A DNA stretch of 18,933 nucleotides, taken from NCBI GenBank assembly GCA_003447895.1, contig DLYC01000092.1, positions 1-18,933 of the forward strand, written 5' to 3'. The DNA is from Lachnospiraceae bacterium. Lineage in GTDB: Bacteria > Bacillota > Clostridia > Lachnospirales > Lachnospiraceae. Below the pieces are notes generated by a model. It was not told where the DNA came from, did no database searches, and saw only the letters and a program-made list of their open reading frames with translations. Made by a program: the position numbers and the translations under genes. This document shows positions 1-8,570 of this stretch, one piece after another (positions within the stretch are counted from its first letter, which is position 1; each line of letters starts with the position of its first letter).

Positions 1-2
1 AC

Positions 3-3000
3 AGGTCGAATGCAGAATCGTGCAGATTCACCATTGATGGTTATGTGTGGAGCCAGGAAAAAGACGGATATGTGAAAGCCGGCACCAGGAGTTATTATTT
101 CGGCAGGGAATATTTCAGCATGTGGTTCGAAATGACAGGACGTTCTCTTTATACGAACGAGGAAGATCCTGCACCGCTTACCCTGAACTGCACGAGTATG
201 GCCGAAGGCTGGACGGATGAACTGGATCTGGAATTCACAGTTGGGACATGGGAAAATGAAGAGCTGTCAACGATACTCGATGATGACCGGTATCTGGTCA
301 ATAAAGACGGCGGCAAATATACCATTACCTTTTCGGAAGAGTATCTGAAATCCCTTGAGGAAAATGAGGATATTAAGAGTCAGCATCTTCGCGTCACAGC
401 AGATCTGTACGCCAAAGGTGTGGAACACACTGAGGACAACAGACTGAATGAAACGAGTGTGGATGTCTATATTTACTGTCCCATAGCTGAATACCAGACA
501 GAGCAGGACCGCTATATGCTGGTCGGAGACAATGGCACTCTGGGGGGACCGGGGAAGGTCCATGTTCAAGATTCGGAGCATCCTGCCGGACCTACCATAA
601 ATTACAGAGTTTTAAATGTCGAAGTGATCAGCGACGAGCCTCTTGAAGGGGCCGGCGGCAATGTCCTTTCCGATCTTACATTTTATGAATACGGAACAGA
701 AGGCTCTGATAATTATGTAAACAGGTGGAGTTACACGGCAGAGCACTGCGGTAAAGCGGTGTTAAAAGTCACTTATGAGGACATAAAAGGGCAGGAGCAG
801 AGCTACGAATTCACCGTTTACGTCACCGGTGACAGACGCAGACCGGAAATTCGTATCGCAGACGGATCCCAATACGGCCTTCCGGGGACATCCAAACAGC
901 TGAAAGCAGTGATCCTGCATGATACCGTTGGTGACACGGAGCAAAAGGAGGATGACCTGCATTATGAGTGGAAGATCATCAGCGGTGAGTATAATGCATC
1001 GATAGAGGAAGATGGTGATCAGGCGACCGTGACGTTCCGTGATCTCGACGATTCTGAGAAGGAGTGGGCTGAGACACATAAGGACGCATGGGGGAACGAT
1101 TACGAATACAATGAATCAGTCATTGTCGAAATGATCGTGTATACGAACGGAGAAGATGGTAGAAGGATCGAAGTTGGAAGAGACAATGTGTTCCTTCAAT
1201 CGATGCAGGACTATTATACTGTCAAGATAAACGGGGCTGACGAGTCCCTGGGCATCGGCGAGAGCGAGGATGTCACAGTATTTTTAGCAAAATATTCCTA
1301 TTTCGGCCGTTCGGACAGCCAGGAATATGAAGTCGTGCCGAATGCGCATTTTAAGGTGGAAGACAATAATTCCTACTATGTTGATGTTACGGATGATCAC
1401 GGAAATCCGATTGGCAGCAGAGACGATGCAGATGGTAATTGGGGATATCAGGATTCTGAATATACCACCGGAAGTGAATGCACCTTCACGCTTCGGCGTC
1501 TCATAGCAAATGATTGGCATTTTGGCATTTCAGCTGAATATACGGATGCCGATGGAAACAAACAAACAACAGAGCCGACCATAATTCATCTTCGCAAGGC
1601 TGAAAGCGATCTGTTCTTCGAGAACCCGGAGGATGAGCTGAAGAACAACGAAGAAAAGACATTCCGGCTCAATGCAGACAGCCTTGGCGATCTGGAGTAT
1701 GAGATCGATTATCAGGTCGGCCGCCTGAAGAAGGATCCGTACGGTAAGGATTCCTTCGAAGTATTCATGTACAAGGATGAGGAGTACACGGTCGATCCGG
1801 ATGACCGGTCCATTAAGATCAATGGTGAGAAGGCTTGGGACGCCTTAAAGCGCTATGCCGGCGATCAGACCGGTTTCGATATCCGGGCAAGCCTTAATAT
1901 TGTTGATAAGACCGGAAACCAGTGGGGATGCATTGGAGAAGCTTTCTGCCATGTTGAAATGATCGAAGCGGTCAAAAAACCGCGTGAGGTCAGTTATGCG
2001 GTTGAGACGACAGGGATCAATGAGTCCATGGGCATCGGGGAGCGCAATGAGATCACGGTAAAACTGCTCAAATACTCCTACTACGACGATTCGGAAGAGG
2101 CAGTATGCGAAGTCGTACCTGACGCGCACTTCAAATGGGGATATGACCCCCATTCGATCGAGATCAGGGATGCAAACGGAAATGTTGTCGGCAATACTGA
2201 TGAATATGGAGAGTATCAGGATTCCGAGTATTCATCAGGGGGCGAGTGCACCTTTACGATCCAGCGCCTCACAGGGGATGAAAGTTATTTTTCCTTACAG
2301 GCTGAATATACGGATGGTTCTGTTAATGACTATGGTGGGTACATAATCTATACGGCAGATGCACCGGAGTTCTATCTGTGCGAGAGAGAGCTGGATGTCT
2401 TCTTTGATAACAAAGAAGACAGACATGAGCTTAGAAGCGATGAGGAAAAGGCCTTCCATCTGAATACAGACAGCCTTAGTGACCTGGATTATGTGGTCGA
2501 GTACAATGCCGGATACCTGGAGAAGGATGAATACGGTGCCGAGAACTGGAGATGGGTCCTGTTTAAGGGAGATGAAGAGTACTGGGATTATAAAGTTGAC
2601 CAGGAAAATCAGAACGTGATCGCCAGCGGTGAGAATATATGGAAATCCTTACAGCTGCAAAATAGTGAGAACAACACTGACTGGACCGGTTTTGACATTC
2701 AGGCAATCGTATATCTCGTCCGGGACGACGGATTGACGCGCTTAGGAGACACCGTCTGCCACGTTGAAATGGTCGAGTCGACCAAAAAAACGCAGGTGCT
2801 GGAAGTGGATCCGGAACGCATAATGCTGCCGATCCTCGAGGGGGCGCAAATCCATGTCACGGGAGCAGAGACGGCAGTGACTTTTACCAGCAGCGACGAA
2901 AGTGTGGTCAGGGTCGACGTGGTCAACGGAGTCGGGTATCTGACACCGGTCTCATTGGGAACCGCCACTATTTTGGTGGAAGCAGAAGAGACAGATGAGT

Positions 3001-3857
3001 ATAAAGCAGCAAGTGTCCCGGTAAATGTGCAAGTCGTCAAACAGCAGCAGCCGGTCAGCATAGGGATACCGAAGACGAAGGTAGCGATCGGAGATACAGT
3101 CCAGCTGAAAGCTAATGGAGCACAGGGGAGAGTAAGTTATACTGTATCCCCCGATACGCCGTACGCGACCGTCTCAAGAATCGATCTGGTCACGGCGAAG
3201 GTCACGGCGAAGAAAGCCGGAACTGTGTCGATTATCGTCAGTATACCAGAGACAGATCAGTACGAAGCATATTCAGAGACCGTTAAGATTACGATCGTCC
3301 CTGCCGCGACATCCAGCCTGACAGCAGTCAACCTGGTGACCGGCATCAAGCTGACCTGGAAAGCGGTGGCCGGCGCGAGCGGCTATAGGGTCTATCGCAA
3401 CAATTCACTCATTGCAACACTTGCAGGCAGTAGTAAAGTCACATATACAGATAAGAAAGGAAACACGAACGGCAGCAAGTATGTGTACAAAGTGGTGGCA
3501 TACAGGACCATAAACAACGTCAAATATGCCAGCACCAAATCCAAATCGGCAGCGATATATCGTGTTGCCAGGCCTGCGATCACTTCCCTGAAGAACAGCA
3601 GCTCCAGAAAGATGACGGTGAAATGGGGAAAGAACACAAAGGCAAACGGTTACGAGATACAGTACTGCTTAAAGAGCAATTTCGCGAGCGGCAGGAAGAC
3701 CGTGACCATCAGTAAGAGTTCGACTATCACCACGACGATCAAAAATCTGCTGAAGGGCAAGATCTACTATGTCAGAGTGAGGACTTTCAAGAAGGTAGGC
3801 GGGAAGAAGTATTACTCCGCATGGAGCGTGATCAGGAAACTGAAGATCAGTAAATAA
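3..3857 (+). CDS. Large repeat-containing surface protein with Big-like and Fn3 domains (5' truncated)
   Basis: The reading frame is open from the first complete codon at base 3, so the true N-terminus and any signal peptide lie outside the window; the GTG at 45 is only an internal codon. About 1,284 residues are visible. The first two thirds is acidic and Tyr-rich and holds two ~260-residue repeats (1215-1980 and 1995-2790), plus a weaker match to the second half of the repeat at about 177-486. Two Ig-like/Big_2-like domains follow (about 2800-3045 and 3050-3300), then two Fn3-like domains (about 3315-3560 and 3569-3854; GYRVYR and GYEIQY strands). The last ~180 residues are strongly Lys-rich. 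The protein ends KLKISK with no LPXTG sorting signal, so any wall attachment would be non-covalent or N-terminal. Adhesion or cell-surface scaffolding is inferred from architecture only. The product is otherwise unrecognised. Confidence 0.85.
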   Translation, partial: RSNAESCRFTIDGYVWSQEKDGYVKAGTRSYYFGREYFSMWFEMTGRSLYTNEEDPAPLTLNCTSMAEGWTDELDLEFTVGTWENEELSTILDDDRYLVNKDGGKYTITFSEEYLKSLEENEDIKSQHLRVTADLYAKGVEHTEDNRLNETSVDVYIYCPIAEYQTEQDRYMLVGDNGTLGGPGKVHVQDSEHPAGPTINYRVLNVEVISDEPLEGAGGNVLSDLTFYEYGTEGSDNYVNRWSYTAEHCGKAVLKVTYEDIKGQEQSYEFTVYVTGDRRRPEIRIADGSQYGLPGTSKQLKAVILHDTVGDTEQKEDDLHYEWKIISGEYNASIEEDGDQATVTFRDLDDSEKEWAETHKDAWGNDYEYNESVIVEMIVYTNGEDGRRIEVGRDNVFLQSMQDYYTVKINGADESLGIGESEDVTVFLAKYSYFGRSDSQEYEVVPNAHFKVEDNNSYYVDVTDDHGNPIGSRDDADGNWGYQDSEYTTGSECTFTLRRLIANDWHFGISAEYTDADGNKQTTEPTIIHLRKAESDLFFENPEDELKNNEEKTFRLNADSLGDLEYEIDYQVGRLKKDPYGKDSFEVFMYKDEEYTVDPDDRSIKINGEKAWDALKRYAGDQTGFDIRASLNIVDKTGNQWGCIGEAFCHVEMIEAVKKPREVSYAVETTGINESMGIGERNEITVKLLKYSYYDDSEEAVCEVVPDAHFKWGYDPHSIEIRDANGNVVGNTDEYGEYQDSEYSSGGECTFTIQRLTGDESYFSLQAEYTDGSVNDYGGYIIYTADAPEFYLCERELDVFFDNKEDRHELRSDEEKAFHLNTDSLSDLDYVVEYNAGYLEKDEYGAENWRWVLFKGDEEYWDYKVDQENQNVIASGENIWKSLQLQNSENNTDWTGFDIQAIVYLVRDDGLTRLGDTVCHVEMVESTKKTQVLEVDPERIMLPILEGAQIHVTGAETAVTFTSSDESVVRVDVVNGVGYLTPVSLGTATILVEAEETDEYKAASVPVNVQVVKQQQPVSIGIPKTKVAIGDTVQLKANGAQGRVSYTVSPDTPYATVSRIDLVTAKVTAKKAGTVSIIVSIPETDQYEAYSETVKITIVPAATSSLTAVNLVTGIKLTWKAVAGASGYRVYRNNSLIATLAGSSKVTYTDKKGNTNGSKYVYKVVAYRTINNVKYASTKSKSAAIYRVARPAITSLKNSSSRKMTVKWGKNTKANGYEIQYCLKSNFASGRKTVTISKSSTITTTIKNLLKGKIYYVRVRTFKKVGGKKYYSAWSVIRKLKISK
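1215..1980 (+). repeat. Protein-level tandem repeat, copy 1 (surface protein)
   Basis: This is the first copy of a ~260-residue unit. It begins YTVKINGADESLGIGE, has an EVVPxAHFK motif and a YQDSEY...GSECTFTLRR core, and ends with CHVEMIEAVKK. It aligns with copy 2 at a period of 780 bp. One conserved Cys in the ECTFT strand and one in CHVEM occur in both copies. Confidence 0.85.
1995..2790 (+). repeat. Protein-level tandem repeat, copy 2 (surface protein)
   Basis: This is the second copy, beginning YAVETTGINESMGIGE, with EVVPDAHFK, YQDSEY...GGECTFTIQR, FHLNTDSLSDLDY and a terminal CHVEMVESTKK. It is clearly homologous to copy 1 in protein but diverged in DNA, so the duplication is not recent. 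It is slightly longer than copy 1 because of insertions near 2360-2420 and 2640-2690. Confidence 0.85.
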
Positions 3858-3894
3858 GAGAATCAAGGGATCATCTTGTGATTGACTTAAAGGT

Positions 3895-3934
3895 GCTGCC
3901 CCGGCCGATCAGTCGGCCGGGGCAGCAACTTTTT
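3895..3934 (+). terminator. Rho-independent terminator of the surface protein gene
   Basis: A perfect 14-bp GC-rich stem (gctgccccggccga, loop tcag, then its complement) is followed by aac and five T. It lies 37 bp after the stop codon at 3855-3857. Confidence 0.93.
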
Positions 3935-3977
3935 GGTTGGGAGATCATGGGGAGGGCTCAGGATTCTCAGAAAAATA

Positions 3978-4007
3978 TTGAGATGGAGAGTCCTTCCGTG
4001 ATAAAAT
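3978..4007 (+). promoter_or_regulatory. Putative sigma-A promoter of ychF
   Basis: The -35-like TTGAGA (3978-3983) and -10-like TAAAAT (4002-4007) are separated by 18 bp. The site lies between the upstream terminator and ychF. A start near 4014 would give a leader of about 64 nt. Confidence 0.55.
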
Positions 4008-4077
4008 GATTTGTCGTGCGAACGCAGATTTCGGAAACCGGCTGAAATAAATCGTTTTTAAAGGAGATAAGTATAAA

Positions 4078-5175
4078 ATGAAATTAGGCATCGTAGGACT
4101 TCCCAACGTCGGGAAAAGTACATTGTTCAACTCACTGACAAAGGCGGGCGCTGAGGCGGCCAATTACCCTTTCTGTACGATCGATCCCAACGTAGGCGTA
4201 GTAGCTGTACCGGATCAGAGGATTAAGCTTCTGGGAGAACTGTACCATACCAAAAAAGTGACGCCGGCAGTGATCGAATTCGTTGACATTGCAGGACTCG
4301 TAAAGGGTGCCTCCAAGGGCGAAGGTCTGGGAAACCAGTTCCTTGCCAACATTCGTGAAGTGGATGCGATCGTCCACGTCGTCCGGTGCTTTGAGGATGA
4401 CAATGTCGTGCACGTGGACGGCTCAGTAGATCCGGTGCGTGATATTGAGACGATCAATCTGGAACTCATCTTTGCCGATCTGGAGGTCCTTGAGAGAAGG
4501 ATCTCAAAGGTTGCCCGGACAGCAAAGATGGACAAGGAAGCCGGCAGGGAGATGGTGCTCCTTAAGAGGATCAAAGAGCATTTGGAGGACGGAAAACCAG
4601 CGTCGTCCATTGAGCTTACGAGCGACGAAGAAGAAAAGTGGTTTGCAGATTACAATCTTTTGACGGCAAAGCCCGTGATCTATGCGGCGAATGTCTCTGA
4701 GGATGATCTCATGGATGACGGCGCCTCCAATAAAGGCGTTGCAGCGGTGCGTGAATATGCAGCTAAGACAGGCTCGGAAGTTTTCGTGATCTGCGCCAAG
4801 ATTGAATCAGAGATCGCTGAGCTTGACGACGAAGAGAAGGCCATGTTCCTGGAGGATCTCGGAATCTCGGAATCGGGCCTCGACAAACTGATCAGCGCCA
4901 GCTATCGGACACTTGGTCTTATGAGCTTTCTGACAGCAGGAGAGGATGAGTGCAGAGCGTGGACGATCAAGATCGGAACAAAGGCTCCGCAGGCCGCCGG
5001 CAAGATCCACAGCGATTTCGAGCGCGGGTTTATCAAGGCGGAAGTTGTCAACTACAAGGTCCTTCTGGAGGAGGGATCGCTTGCGGCGGCTCGCGAGAAG
5101 GGGCTCGTCGGAATGGAAGGCAAAGAATACGTAGTAAAGGACGGGGATGTGATTCTGTTCCGCTTCAACGTATAA
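4078..5175 (+). CDS. ychF: Ribosome-binding, redox-responsive ATPase YchF (Obg/OLA1 family)
   Basis: The 365-residue product has the usual YchF length. The P-loop GLPNVGKST is at residues 7-15 and the G3 motif DIAGL starts at Asp70. The G4 position reads NVSE (Asn205-Glu208) instead of NKxD, the known basis for ATP over GTP preference in this family. A coiled-coil region follows (about 130-190), and a C-terminal TGS domain (about 280-365) contains the characteristic [20 protein letters not shown] block. YchF proteins are cytosolic, bind ribosomes and act in translation and stress responses. The ATG is preceded by AAGGAG at 4061-4066. The gene is monocistronic, with a candidate promoter upstream and a strong terminator downstream. 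Confidence 0.97.
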   Translation: MKLGIVGLPNVGKSTLFNSLTKAGAEAANYPFCTIDPNVGVVAVPDQRIKLLGELYHTKKVTPAVIEFVDIAGLVKGASKGEGLGNQFLANIREVDAIVHVVRCFEDDNVVHVDGSVDPVRDIETINLELIFADLEVLERRISKVARTAKMDKEAGREMVLLKRIKEHLEDGKPASSIELTSDEEEKWFADYNLLTAKPVIYAANVSEDDLMDDGASNKGVAAVREYAAKTGSEVFVICAKIESEIAELDDEEKAMFLEDLGISESGLDKLISASYRTLGLMSFLTAGEDECRAWTIKIGTKAPQAAGKIHSDFERGFIKAEVVNYKVLLEEGSLAAAREKGLVGMEGKEYVVKDGDVILFRFNV

Positions 5176-5217
5176 TATTGGCACAGGCAGGAACCTGTGT
5201 GAAAACATGTATCCTGG

Positions 5218-5244
5218 AACCGGGCTTTCGAAGCCCGGTTTTTT
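5218..5244 (+). terminator. Rho-independent terminator of ychF
   Basis: A perfect 10-bp stem (aaccgggctt, loop tcg, aagcccggtt) runs directly into a T-tract ending at 5244. It starts 43 bp after the ychF stop codon. Confidence 0.95.
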
Positions 5245-5505
5245 ATTGCCTGTTTCACCTTATAAAAGGCGCGGCGGGAACTGGCGACGGAAAAGTGTCG
5301 GAAATTCTGCCGCTTTTGTCGGATGTTTCCGAATAATCCTGCGGAGCACCGCAAAAAGCCAACATTTATTGGCAAAAAACTGATGAATACTACAATTTGT
5401 AGTTTGTCAATGTGATTTATCAGAATGACAGAGTAGAAAATCGGCAATATTTTGGCGGAAAATTTAGCAAAATTTAAGAATAGAAAAATCCGCCGGGAAC
5501 GTTTT
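5245..5505. other. Intergenic region with small hairpins, no gene seen
   Basis: I see no supportable coding sequence between the ychF terminator and the lgt promoter. The stretch holds a dyad tcggaaa/tttccga (5298-5304 with 5326-5332) and two consecutive 5-bp-stem hairpins, tgcgg-agca-ccgca (5340-5353) and gccaa-cattta-ttggc (5358-5373), each followed by five or six A. A 15-bp palindrome lies at 5389-5403. The part after 5370 is AT-rich. A small RNA cannot be excluded, but no clear promoter-terminator pair frames one. Confidence 0.5.
5389..5403. promoter_or_regulatory. 15-bp perfect palindrome, possible operator
   Basis: The sequence actacaatttgtagt is a perfect dyad around a central T. It resembles the TACA/TGTA half-sites bound by BlaI/MecI/CopY-type repressors, but the half-site spacing is 3 rather than 2 bases. 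It lies ~110 bp upstream of the lgt -10. The function is unproven. Confidence 0.35.
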
Positions 5506-5526
5506 CTTGTGCTATCATAGTACAAG
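5506..5526 (+). promoter_or_regulatory. Extended -10 promoter of lgt within a dyad
   Basis: TGC plus TATCAT (5510-5518) is an extended -10. No convincing -35 lies 17 bp upstream. The element is the centre of a 21-base imperfect palindrome with arms cttgtgctat and atagtacaag (one mismatch), so a dimeric repressor could occlude it. Transcription would start near 5525, giving a leader of about 36 nt. Confidence 0.5.
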
Positions 5527-5560
5527 AAATATAAAATGATGAGGGAGTGTGGGCTTTCGT

Positions 5561-6442
5561 ATGGCAGATATGATGGGAGATATGGATATTGCTTTTCCGA
5601 ATTTGGGGATTTATCTGACAAACGTCCCTAAGACCATCATGATCGGCAATTTCGGGATCGCACTGTATGGAATCGTTATTGCGATCGGCATGCTGCTGGG
5701 GCTTACGCTGGCTGCGAAGATCGCCGGGCTGTCCGGGGAGGAGCCCGACACGATCTGGGATCTGGCACCGGGCCTTCTCATTTTTTCGATCATCGGTGCC
5801 AGGATCTACTATGTGATCTTCATGTGGAGCTACTACAGGGAGAATCCCGCCCAGATCCTCAATATCCGCGGCGGCGGACTGGCTATTTACGGCGGCATCA
5901 TAGCCGGCGCGCTGACTATCTATATTTATTGTAAAAGGAAGAAAAAGAAGTTTCCTCTCATAATGGACATCGTGATCTATGGGCTTTTGGTCGGTCAGAT
6001 CCTTGGCAGATGGGGAAATTTTTTCAACCGCGAAGTGTTCGGCGAGTATACGGACGGTCTCTTTGCTATGAGGCTTCCCGTAGTTATGGTCAGGGAGAGA
6101 GACATATCCCCTATGATCGCCGCACATATGACGGACGGCACCAACTATATACAGGTGCATCCCACGTTTCTCTATGAGGGAATGTGGAACCTGATGCTTC
6201 TGATCCTTCTTTTGATCTATCGCAGGCACAAGAAATTTGACGGGGAGATCGCGCTGATGTACTTTGCCGGATATGGGATCGGCAGGGCAATCATCGAATC
6301 GATCAGAACGGATCAGCTCTATATTACAGGAACGACAATTCCGGTCTCTATGGTTCTGGGAATTACAATGGCGATTGTTTCTCTGACTGCCATAGCGGTT
6401 ATCAGAACGAAGATCGGAAAGGCTGAGAAGACAGCCGAATAA
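5561..6442 (+). CDS. lgt: Phosphatidylglycerol--prolipoprotein diacylglyceryl transferase
   Basis: Lgt moves diacylglyceryl from phosphatidylglycerol to the lipobox cysteine of prelipoproteins, the first step of lipoprotein maturation in the cytoplasmic membrane. The family signature GRWGNFFNREVFGEYT is present (Arg150 with the ATG 5561 start), as are GGLAIYGG, HPTFLYEG and a C-terminal GIGRAIIESIRTDQL. Several hydrophobic membrane segments are evident. With ATG 5561 the product is 293 residues. A GTG at 5549 is in frame, but it sits only 1-2 nt after the GAGGGAG Shine-Dalgarno (5541-5547), which is too close; ATG 5561 is 13 nt away, a little long, so the start is not certain. Lgt lies upstream of mraZ with no strong terminator between them, so read-through into the dcw cluster is possible. 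Confidence 0.95.
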   Translation: MADMMGDMDIAFPNLGIYLTNVPKTIMIGNFGIALYGIVIAIGMLLGLTLAAKIAGLSGEEPDTIWDLAPGLLIFSIIGARIYYVIFMWSYYRENPAQILNIRGGGLAIYGGIIAGALTIYIYCKRKKKKFPLIMDIVIYGLLVGQILGRWGNFFNREVFGEYTDGLFAMRLPVVMVRERDISPMIAAHMTDGTNYIQVHPTFLYEGMWNLMLLILLLIYRRHKKFDGEIALMYFAGYGIGRAIIESIRTDQLYITGTTIPVSMVLGITMAIVSLTAIAVIRTKIGKAEKTAE

Positions 6443-6537
6443 AGAAATGGCTCGATCTGTGAGCCTTGAACAGGACTAATGAGCGGGGATCGTAAACATC
6501 CCTCTCGCTTCGTGTACGCACTTTTTCCGCCAAAGTA

Positions 6538-6566
6538 TTGAAAAAGGGCGGTGCAATTGGTATGAT
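6538..6566 (+). promoter_or_regulatory. Sigma-A promoter of the dcw cluster (mraZ promoter)
   Basis: TTGAAA (6538-6543), a 17-bp spacer and TATGAT (6561-6566), with a TG-n extended -10 (6558-6560), make a near-consensus promoter. The predicted start near 6573 falls at the edge of the MraZ-box array. Confidence 0.8.
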
Positions 6567-6573
6567 TGTGTGG

Positions 6574-6600
6574 AAAGTGGTGCAAAGTGGAGGGAAGTGC
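6574..6600 (+). promoter_or_regulatory. MraZ operator: three 7-bp direct repeats with 10-bp period
   Basis: AAAGTGG (6574-6580), AAAGTGG (6584-6590) and GAAGTGC (6594-6600) are separated by 3-bp spacers (tgc, agg). As I recall, AAAGTG[T/G] boxes in threes are the MraZ-binding motif described for Mollicutes; E. coli MraZ recognises a related repeated GTGGG-type site. The array covers the first transcribed bases and overlaps the mraZ Shine-Dalgarno (GGAGGGA, 6589-6595), which fits autoregulation. Confidence 0.75.
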
Positions 6601-6603
6601 AAC

Positions 6604-7035
6604 ATGTTCATGGGAGAATATGCTCACTCTCTTGACCCTAAAGGGAGAGTGATCATTCCGTCCAAGTTCAGAGAGACGCTCGGCGACAGGTGCGTGATCA
6701 CGCGCAGCCTGGATCCCTGTCTGTGCATTTATGCCATGGAGGACTGGGAGAAATTCGTCGCGCGCCTGAATGACATTCCCTACAATGTGAAGAAACAGAG
6801 ACAGCTTGTACGCTTTTTCCTGTCGGGCGCCAATGAGGCGGAGCCTGACAGACAGGGACGCGTGCTGATCCCTGCCAATTTAAGGGAAGCCGCGGGAATT
6901 GAGAGAGACGTGGTTCTGGTCGGCGTAGGATCCAGGATCGAGATCTGGAGCAAGGACGCCTGGGAAGAGAACATGTCCAGTGAAGAGATCAACGACATAG
7001 CAGAAGAGATGCTGGGGAACGGATTTGAAATTTGA
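6604..7035 (+). CDS. mraZ: Transcriptional regulator MraZ
   Basis: MraZ is the DNA-binding autoregulator of the division and cell wall cluster. The product is 143 residues, the usual family length, and carries the two AbrB-like repeats. The first begins [21 protein letters not shown] and the second has [19 protein letters not shown]; both show the typical DxxGR...IP signature. An in-frame ATG further upstream at 6538 would add 22 unrelated residues running through the promoter and operator. ATG 6604 is preferred because it gives the canonical N-terminus and sits 8 nt after GGAGGGA. The last 11 bases overlap rsmH. Confidence 0.96.
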   Translation: MFMGEYAHSLDPKGRVIIPSKFRETLGDRCVITRSLDPCLCIYAMEDWEKFVARLNDIPYNVKKQRQLVRFFLSGANEAEPDRQGRVLIPANLREAAGIERDVVLVGVGSRIEIWSKDAWEENMSSEEINDIAEEMLGNGFEI

Positions 7036-7996
7036 ACATAAGTCAGTGCTTCTTGAGGAAGTGCTCGATAATCTGGCAATCAGGCCGGACGGCATATATG
7101 TTGACGGGACTTTGGGAGGCGGAGGACATTCCTTCCATATTCTGGAGCGGCTCACTGAGGGCGGAAGACTGATCGGGATCGATCAGGACACCGACGCGAT
7201 CGCCGCGGCCTCGGAGCGGCTGTCCTGTTACGGAAGCGCCGTGACGATTGTTCATGACAACTACGAACATATCGGAGAAGTGCTCAGGGATCTTGGGATC
7301 CCCGCGGTTGACGGTATTTTACTCGACCTGGGAGTCTCTTCGTACCAGCTTGACAATCCGGAGCGCGGGTTTACTTACAGAGCAGACGATGCGCCTTTGG
7401 ATATGCGCATGGATCAGAGCAGCTCCCTTACTGCCGGTGAAATTATCAACACCTATCCGGAAGAGGAACTGGTAAGGATCCTTAGGGAATACGGCGAAGA
7501 GCGCTGCGCCTCAAGGATCGCGGCCGGGATTGTCCGGGAGAGGGCGAAGAAGCCCCTGGAGACAACGGGCGAACTCAGTCGAATCGTGAGGGCGTCGATT
7601 CCCGCAAGAATGCGGGAGAAGGGCGGAAATCCGGACAAGAGGACGTTTCAGGCATTCCGCATTGCCTGCAACAGGGAACTGGATGTGCTTCGCGACTCGC
7701 TCGATACGATGATCGATCTGTTAAATCCGGGCGGACGGCTCTGTGTCATCACCTTCCACTCGCTGGAAGACCGCATCGTGAAGAATGCATTCCGCAGGAA
7801 TGAGAATCCCTGCACCTGCCCGCCGGAATTTCCGGTCTGTGTGTGCGGCAGGAAACCGAAAGGAAAAGTGATCACCCGAAAGGCGGTCGCCCCCGGCGCG
7901 TCGGAGCTCAAGGAGAACAGGCGCGCGGCCAGCGCCAAACTCAGGGTGTTTGAAAAGACAGACGTTTCAGGAGGTAGTTATGATCAGGGAGAGTAA
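7025..7996 (+). CDS. rsmH: 16S rRNA (cytosine(1402)-N(4))-methyltransferase RsmH
   Basis: RsmH (MraW) uses S-adenosylmethionine to N4-methylate C1402 in the ribosomal P site. The 323-residue product starts [16 protein letters not shown], followed by the SAM-binding GTLGGGGHS motif (about residues 28-36). [18 protein letters not shown] and the [16 protein letters not shown] block follow. The C-terminus has a Cys-rich [16 protein letters not shown] segment typical of the family. The start is a TTG at 7025, supported by GGGGA at 7014-7018 and by the conserved N-terminus; it overlaps mraZ by 11 nt, suggesting translational coupling. The 3' end overlaps ftsL by 17 nt. Confidence 0.96.
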   Translation: MKFEHKSVLLEEVLDNLAIRPDGIYVDGTLGGGGHSFHILERLTEGGRLIGIDQDTDAIAAASERLSCYGSAVTIVHDNYEHIGEVLRDLGIPAVDGILLDLGVSSYQLDNPERGFTYRADDAPLDMRMDQSSSLTAGEIINTYPEEELVRILREYGEERCASRIAAGIVRERAKKPLETTGELSRIVRASIPARMREKGGNPDKRTFQAFRIACNRELDVLRDSLDTMIDLLNPGGRLCVITFHSLEDRIVKNAFRRNENPCTCPPEFPVCVCGRKPKGKVITRKAVAPGASELKENRRAASAKLRVFEKTDVSGGSYDQGE

Positions 7997-8504
7997 GAGC
8001 CCCGGCCGTAACAGGAAATCAGGGGACAATGTGATATACAGTGAATCTTTTGCCGGCGACAGAGGACCCTATGTAAACGGTTCGGCGGCCCCGGATGATT
8101 TCTGGTCAGAACGCTCCATGGAGGAAGTTCACAGGAGCAATAAGGACATCCGCCTTGCCGCCCGAAAGAGCCGTGAGCAGGCGGTGCAGATGAACTTCCG
8201 CTTCGTCATGTTCATGGGTTCGCTCATCTTTCTTATGACGATCTGCCTGATCGGCTATATCAAACTGAAGTCCGATATATCGGAGTCGAACAAGGAGATC
8301 TCGTCACTGGAAACGGAACTTACGGAGCTCAGGGCGACCAACAACGAAGTATATAATGAGCTGACCGGAAATATCGACCTGGAAGCGATCCGCGAGATCG
8401 CGATCGAAGAATTCGGGATGCAGTATGCAGATCAGGACCAGATTGTGGTATACTCTGAATCTAAAGGCGATTCCGTCCATCAGATCGCGGATTTAGAAGA
8501 CTGA
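7980..8504 (+). CDS. ftsL: FtsL-like cell division protein
   Basis: This is a 174-residue bitopic protein in the canonical ftsL position between rsmH and the class B PBP. A charged cytoplasmic segment of about 75 residues precedes one transmembrane helix ([20 protein letters not shown]). A heptad-rich coiled coil follows ([20 protein letters not shown]), then a short conserved-looking tail ([18 protein letters not shown]), as in FtsL/DivIC proteins that bridge DivIB and the septal synthase. FtsL sequences diverge strongly, so the call rests on topology and position. ATG 7980 follows AGGAGG (7969-7974) at 5 nt; a longer frame from 7950 lacks such a site. The cytoplasmic part is longer than in B. 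subtilis FtsL. Confidence 0.85.
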   Translation: MIRESKSPGRNRKSGDNVIYSESFAGDRGPYVNGSAAPDDFWSERSMEEVHRSNKDIRLAARKSREQAVQMNFRFVMFMGSLIFLMTICLIGYIKLKSDISESNKEISSLETELTELRATNNEVYNELTGNIDLEAIREIAIEEFGMQYADQDQIVVYSESKGDSVHQIADLED

Positions 8505-8570
8505 TCCGGCAGCGGGGCTGCTGATAAATCGGTACGGTGTATACGAAACACGGAAAAGTAAGGGAAAAAA

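Noticed and set aside
45..3857. GTG at 45 as the start of the surface protein
   Set aside because: The frame is open upstream to the window edge and has no ribosome site there; the homologous pattern continues before 45, so the gene is truncated, not complete.
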